Both the position numbers and the translations under genes were made by a program. Below are positions 59,749 through 64,000 of a stretch of DNA of 64,000 bases, one piece after another. Each line of letters starts with the position of its first letter. Within the stretch, counting starts at the first letter, position 1. This DNA comes from Flavobacterium sp. MC2016-06 (GTDB lineage: Bacteria; Bacteroidota; Bacteroidia; Flavobacteriales; Flavobacteriaceae). The notes beneath the pieces are model-generated. The model saw nothing but the letters and a program-made list of their open reading frames with translations. It did no database searches and was not told where the DNA came from. The stretch spans positions 124,001-188,000 of the forward strand of contig NZ_WMID02000003.1 in assembly GCF_009711165.2 (NCBI RefSeq), in the 5' to 3' direction.

Positions 59749-61341
59749 ATGAAAACTTGGTTAGACAAATGGGAACCCGAAGATGAGGCGTATTGGAGTT
59801 CTAAAGGAAGTAAAATTGCTTGGAAAACATTAACAATAACAACATTGACTTTAATACTATCTTTTGCCTCATGGTTTATGATGAGTGTAATTGCAGTAAA
59901 ATTACCCGGATTAGGATTTAATTTTTCTAAGGATCAGCTTTTTTGGCTAACAGCCATTCCGGGATTGGCAGCAGGTTTTCTGCGAATTATACACACTTTT
60001 ATATTACCAATATTTGGTACTCGACACGTTGTATCTTTTGCAACAGCAATTAAATTAATTCCTGTAATCGGAATTGGTTTTGCAGTCATGAATCTCAATA
60101 CTCCATTTTGGGTATTTGCAGTATTAGCTGTTACAACAGGTTTTGGAGGTGGAGATTTCTCGTCTTACATGCCAAGTACAAGTTTGTTTTTTCCTAAAAG
60201 ACTTAAAGGTACGGCACTTGGAATACAAGCCGGAATAGGAAATTTTGGTGTTTCGGTAGCGCAGTTTATTACACCGCTTATTATAAGTGTTGGAATTTAT
60301 GGAGCAGCATCAACCTTTACTAGTATTGATCCTAAAGAGACTATCAGTGTTTTTCAAAACTCAAGTCTAGAAAAACAAAAAGAAGTTTTTGCAGCTCTTG
60401 ATCCTGAAGTGCAGACCAAAATATTATCCAATGTAAAGAAAAACGTAATAGATTCTGTAAGTGCAGCAGTGCAATCAGAAAACAAAGTAATTTTATTTAG
60501 TTCGCTGCCAATAAAAACAAAGGCAAAAGCAATTGCCAATGCCAATCCAAAATTGGCTGAAAAAATATTAAACGCAATCAGCCCAGAAAATGCAGCAGTA
60601 AAAAACAAAGAAATATACCTGCAGTCGGCAGCATTCTGGTACATTCCATTCCTAGTGCTATTATCAATTATAAGTTGGTTTTATCTGCGTAGTATTCCGA
60701 TGAAAGCATCGATAAAAGAACAATTAGATATCTTCTCCAATAAGCACACTTGGTATTGTACTATTACTTATGTAATGACTTTTGGAACATTTGCAGGTTT
60801 GTCTGCAGCGTTTCCTTTAATGATAAAATTCTTGTATGGAGATTTTCCCAATGCGCCAGATCCTTTAGTATACGCATTCTATGGTCCGCTTATAGGATCA
60901 TCTAGCCGAATTATTTTTGGTTTTGTAGCAGACAAAGTAGGTGGTGCTGTATTGACTACAATTACGGGTTTAGGAATTTTGGCAGGAGCAGTTATTTTAG
61001 TTACAGAAGGCTTGGTAGCTCCAACAAGCATGGATCAATTTCCGCTGTTTGTAACCGTAATTTTAGGAATGTTCTTTTTTACAGGTATTGGTAATGCAGG
61101 TACATTTAGACAATATCCAATTATTTTTTCTCATAACCCGCGTCAAGCAGCAGGAGTTATTGGCTGGACAGCGGCCATTGCAGCATTTGGGCCCTTTATT
61201 TTTTCTAAACTAATTGGAAATAATATTTCTGCCAATGGCACCGTAAATCAGTTTTTTATTGGAGTTGCTGTTTTTGCTTTAGCAGCAACAGCAGTAAACT
61301 GGTGGTTTTATAACCGTAAAGGATGTGAGAAACCAAGTTAA
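59749..61341 (+). CDS. NarK-family nitrate/nitrite transporter with helical insert
   Basis: A 530-residue major facilitator starting MKTWLDKWEPEDEAYW. An upstream ATG at 59707 would add 14 residues and cannot be excluded. Signatures are FGGGDFSSYMPSTSLFFPKRLKGTALGIQAGIGNFG in TM4-5 and IGNAGTFRQYPIIF in TM10-11. Residues about 187-290 form an Ala/Lys/Glu-rich helical loop (SSLEKQKEVFAALDPEVQTKIL and AKAIANANPKLAEKILNAI) not present in ordinary NarK. It is the second nitrate porter of the operon. The two probably differ in direction or coupling. Confidence 0.9.
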   Translation: MKTWLDKWEPEDEAYWSSKGSKIAWKTLTITTLTLILSFASWFMMSVIAVKLPGLGFNFSKDQLFWLTAIPGLAAGFLRIIHTFILPIFGTRHVVSFATAIKLIPVIGIGFAVMNLNTPFWVFAVLAVTTGFGGGDFSSYMPSTSLFFPKRLKGTALGIQAGIGNFGVSVAQFITPLIISVGIYGAASTFTSIDPKETISVFQNSSLEKQKEVFAALDPEVQTKILSNVKKNVIDSVSAAVQSENKVILFSSLPIKTKAKAIANANPKLAEKILNAISPENAAVKNKEIYLQSAAFWYIPFLVLLSIISWFYLRSIPMKASIKEQLDIFSNKHTWYCTITYVMTFGTFAGLSAAFPLMIKFLYGDFPNAPDPLVYAFYGPLIGSSSRIIFGFVADKVGGAVLTTITGLGILAGAVILVTEGLVAPTSMDQFPLFVTVILGMFFFTGIGNAGTFRQYPIIFSHNPRQAAGVIGWTAAIAAFGPFIFSKLIGNNISANGTVNQFFIGVAVFALAATAVNWWFYNRKGCEKPS

Positions 61342-61366
61342 TAGTAATTTTTAAAATTAGTTAAAG

Positions 61367-62419
61367 ATGAAAAACAAAGCTTTTAATACCAGAGCATTAC
61401 TTGTAGCAACGCTCGTATCTGTACTCACAATTATACTTGTATTTTTTGGTTCCAGAAAACTTCAAAATTTTGATGCAGCCTTAGTTACTTATCTATTCGG
61501 AACGATATTCGCTTTTTTTGGAATTGTATATCGCTATACCGTTTGGTTACAGCGTCCGCCCACGTGGATGTATTTTAAACGCAGTATGCAGTTTTTATTC
61601 ACAGGAAAAATAATTTCGCATTTATGGTTTTTGGCAAAAGAATCAGTAGGAAATATTGTGTTTCAGAAATTTATTTATCCGAGAGGGAAATACCGCTGGC
61701 TTGCACATTTTTGTATCGCATTAGGTTGTTTATCGGCCTTTGCCATTACAATTCCGCTTACGTTTGGATGGATACATTTTACATTAGAACAAAATTCAAT
61801 TTCAGTATACGAAGCTCATTTCTTCGGATTCAAAATAATGGATTTCAAATTAGGATCTGTTCTTGCCTTTTTAATATTTCACGCTTTAAACTGGTCGTCA
61901 TGGTTAGTAATATTTGGATCAGTTTATTATTTAAGAAGACGATTAACAAATCCGGGATTAATTGCAACACAATCTTTTGAAGGCGATTTATTGCCTTTGA
62001 TTTTATTAATAGCAATCTCAATAACAGGATTGTGCCTGACTTATTCTTATCAGTTTATGAAAGGATTTGCGTATGATTTCTTAGCGGTGATTCATGCAGT
62101 AACCGTAATTATGTTTCTGATTTGGATTCCTTTTGGAAAATTCTTCCATATCATACAGCGACCAGCTCAAATTGGGGCTCATATTTATAAACAAGAAGGA
62201 ATCAAGAAAGGAATGGCAGTCTGCCCGCACACAGGAGAAGAATTTGCAACCCAGCTTCATATAGACGATTTAAAAATTGTAACCAAACAATTAGGATTCG
62301 ACTTTACTCACCAAGACGGAACATCTCACTTAGATTTAAGTCCAGAAGGAAAAAGATCTCGTCTAGCTCAAGCGCATTTAAAAGCAAGACAAGAAAGCGG
62401 CGGAAGTTTATTTGGATAA
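61367..62419 (+). CDS. NarI-like membrane cytochrome b
   Basis: A 350-residue membrane protein with about six helices. Conserved His in WLAHFCIALG, LIFHALNWSS, LAVIHAVTVIMFLIWIPFGKFFHII match the b-haem ligands of the NarI (nitrate reductase gamma) family. The last H-x(15)-H plus PF-x-x-x-x-H-x-x-x-x-P pattern is especially close. The C-terminal 80 residues are soluble and Lys/Arg-rich. It would pass quinol electrons to the reductase encoded downstream. No Fe-S subunit is visible between them, so the coupling differs from NarGHI. Confidence 0.75.
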   Translation: MKNKAFNTRALLVATLVSVLTIILVFFGSRKLQNFDAALVTYLFGTIFAFFGIVYRYTVWLQRPPTWMYFKRSMQFLFTGKIISHLWFLAKESVGNIVFQKFIYPRGKYRWLAHFCIALGCLSAFAITIPLTFGWIHFTLEQNSISVYEAHFFGFKIMDFKLGSVLAFLIFHALNWSSWLVIFGSVYYLRRRLTNPGLIATQSFEGDLLPLILLIAISITGLCLTYSYQFMKGFAYDFLAVIHAVTVIMFLIWIPFGKFFHIIQRPAQIGAHIYKQEGIKKGMAVCPHTGEEFATQLHIDDLKIVTKQLGFDFTHQDGTSHLDLSPEGKRSRLAQAHLKARQESGGSLFG

Positions 62420-62429
62420 AATAAAAAGG

Positions 62430-62570
62430 GTTTCAGGTTTTCTTTGTTTCAGGTTTCAAGTTATACACAACGTAAAAACCTGAAACCTGAAACCTGAAAC
62501 CTGAAACCTGAAACCTGAAACCTGAAACCTGAAACCTGAAACCTGAAACCTGAAACTTGAAACCTGAAAC
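62430..62570. repeat. CCTGAAA heptanucleotide array before the nitrate reductase gene
   Basis: About 13 head-to-tail copies of CCTGAAA (one CTTGAAA variant) from 62479 to 62570. An opposite-strand GTTTCAGG-type arm precedes it at 62430-62460 and can fold onto the array. The array ends 11 bases before the reductase ATG. A minus-strand frame across it gives only a periodic peptide and is not a gene. Copy number of such units can change by slippage. Confidence 0.92.
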
Positions 62571-62581
62571 AAAAAAATAAG

Positions 62582-64000
62582 ATGGCAAAATTACCAATAG
62601 CACCAGAAAAAATAATTGAAGAATTTGGACCTCATTTAAATTATACGCCGCAAGATGGCTACGATGGAAGAGACGAACCAGATGAGGTTGTAAAAACACA
62701 TTGCTGTTTCTGCGGTATGCAGTGCGGTATTCAATTATTAGTAAAAGAAAACAAAGTAGTAGGTTTTGAACCTTGGATGGAATTTCCTTTTAATGAAGGA
62801 CGTTTGTGCCCGAAAGGAGTACAGCGTTATCTGCAGAACAATCATCCAGATCGTCTTTTACATCCATTAAAAAGAGTAGAAGGAAAAGGTTTTGAAAAAA
62901 CATCGTGGGATGAAGCGATGGATAAAACAGTTTCTGAAATCAAAAGAATTCAAGAGAAATATGGGAATCATGCTTTTTCGATGCTTTCTGGCGTATCACT
63001 CACCAATGAAAAAAGTTACTTAGTAGGAAAGTTTGCCCGAGTAGCATTAAAAACCAGAAATCTAGATTACAACGGAAGACTCTGTATGGTAAGCGCCGGC
63101 GCTGGAAATAAAAAAGCATTTGGTTTAGATAGAGCTTCAAACAATTATTCAGATTTAGAATATGCCGAAGTAATTATTGTTACAGGTGCAAACATCAGTG
63201 AGACTTTTCCAACTTTAACCCATTGGATTTGGAAAGCCAGAGATCGTGGTGCAAAATTAATTGTTATAGATCCGAGAATGATTCCTTTGGCAAGAACTGC
63301 CGATATTCATTTGGATGTAAAACCCGGAACAGATTCTGCTTTATACGGCGCAATGCTGAAATATTTGGTAGATCACGATATGCTGGATCACGATTTTATA
63401 GACAATTATACCTCAGGTTTTCAGGAAACTTTAGATGCTGTAAAAGATTATACACTGGAATGGGCAGAAGAAATTACAGGAATTGATAAAGAAAAAATCA
63501 AAGTTGCAGCTGAATTATGGGGAAAAGCCAAAACAAGTTTCCTGCTTCATGCACGCGGAATCGAACATCATTCTAAAGGTGTTGATAATGTTTTAGGCTG
63601 TATCAATTTGGTTTTAGCAACTGGAAGAATCGGAAGACCGTATTGCGGTTACGGAACAATTACTGGACAAGGAAACGGGCAAGGCGGTCGAGAACACGGA
63701 CATAAATGCGATCAATTGCCTGGAAATCGTGATATTGAAAATCCGGAACACCGAAAATACATTTCGGATGTTTGGGGAATAAAGGAAGAAGATTTACCGC
63801 ATACTGGACTTACAGCGTATGAAATCATTGAAGCTATTCACAGAGGTGAAATAAAAGGATTGCTTTCGATTTGTTTTAATCCATTGGTTTCACTTCCAAA
63901 TAATAATTATGTACGTTCAGCACTCGAAAAATTAGAGTTTTATGTCTGCATTGATTTCTTTTTGAATGAAACGGCGCGTCATGCAGATATTATACTTGCT
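62582..64000 (+). CDS. Molybdopterin nitrate reductase, NapA/NasC-like (truncated by window end)
   Basis: The first 473 codons of a molybdopterin oxidoreductase that runs off the window. The N-terminal [4Fe-4S] site is Cys41-x2-Cys44-x3-Cys48 with a fourth Cys76 (GRLCPKG). The Mo ligand is Cys168 ([10 protein letters not shown]), as in NapA, NasC and NarB; formate dehydrogenases have Cys or SeCys and DMSO reductases Ser there. Cofactor segments are [31 protein letters not shown] and [23 protein letters not shown]. No twin-arginine signal, so it is probably cytoplasmic (assimilatory). It follows the NarI-like gene by 162 bases including the heptamer array. Confidence 0.9.
   Translation, partial: MAKLPIAPEKIIEEFGPHLNYTPQDGYDGRDEPDEVVKTHCCFCGMQCGIQLLVKENKVVGFEPWMEFPFNEGRLCPKGVQRYLQNNHPDRLLHPLKRVEGKGFEKTSWDEAMDKTVSEIKRIQEKYGNHAFSMLSGVSLTNEKSYLVGKFARVALKTRNLDYNGRLCMVSAGAGNKKAFGLDRASNNYSDLEYAEVIIVTGANISETFPTLTHWIWKARDRGAKLIVIDPRMIPLARTADIHLDVKPGTDSALYGAMLKYLVDHDMLDHDFIDNYTSGFQETLDAVKDYTLEWAEEITGIDKEKIKVAAELWGKAKTSFLLHARGIEHHSKGVDNVLGCINLVLATGRIGRPYCGYGTITGQGNGQGGREHGHKCDQLPGNRDIENPEHRKYISDVWGIKEEDLPHTGLTAYEIIEAIHRGEIKGLLSICFNPLVSLPNNNYVRSALEKLEFYVCIDFFLNETARHADIILA

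Noticed and set aside
62477..62570. CRISPR-like repeat array
   Set aside because: Units are only 7 bases with no spacers and no cas genes nearby; a simple tandem repeat.
62433..62699. Minus-strand frame with repeating FQVSGF across the heptamer array
   Set aside because: It is the translation of the CCTGAAA array plus the antisense of the nitrate reductase start; periodic composition and position show it is not a gene.

Overview
The window is AT-rich bacterial chromosome that looks like a Flavobacterium or close relative (Bacteroidota). Indicators are a SusC/SusD pair, Rho with a long low-complexity N-terminal insert, Bacteroidota families (DUF4293, DUF3667, DUF4348), A-rich start contexts with almost no Shine-Dalgarno sequences, TAnnTTTG-like promoter elements and many short palindromic intergenic repeats. 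No rRNA, tRNA, CRISPR array, transposase or prophage was seen.

Layout. 0-18 kb: mostly minus-strand accessory genes for small enzymes (VOC, 2H phosphoesterase, DUF1801, SRPBCC, LOG, GNAT, lactonase, MBL hydrolase, serine hydrolase, AraC and NmrA proteins, arginase-family, Gfo/Idh/MocA, DUF2975/XRE pair, alpha/beta hydrolase, SUFU). 18.5-21.4 kb: lipoprotein beta-carbonic anhydrase and a large flotillin-like protein. 21.7-24.7 kb: four single-gene minus-strand units, each followed by a related, attC-like imperfect palindrome, resembling an integron cassette array without integrase. 25-42 kb: housekeeping genes (lpdA, ABC exporter, truA, two-component system, rho, peptidase, dienelactone hydrolase, penicillin acylase, Lrp). 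42-45 kb: rocD and a family 2 glycosyltransferase.

45-57.3 kb: a minus-strand sulfur-scavenging locus read as SusC, SusD, arylsulfatase, 39-residue membrane peptide, fatty acid hydroxylase, rhodanese-like/thioredoxin protein, a sulfatase remnant, a YeiH-family exporter and a second arylsulfatase. Its leader encodes a 10-residue peptide with three consecutive Cys codons followed by a hairpin that can pair alternatively with those codons. This suggests attenuation by cysteine supply and is the most interesting signal in the window.

58-64 kb: a plus-strand nitrate locus with two NarK-type transporters carrying unusual inserts, a NarI-like cytochrome b and a molybdopterin nitrate reductase running off the window end. 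A Crp/Fnr-type palindrome sits about 42 bases upstream of the inferred transcription start, and an array of about 13 copies of a 7-base repeat lies just before the reductase start codon.
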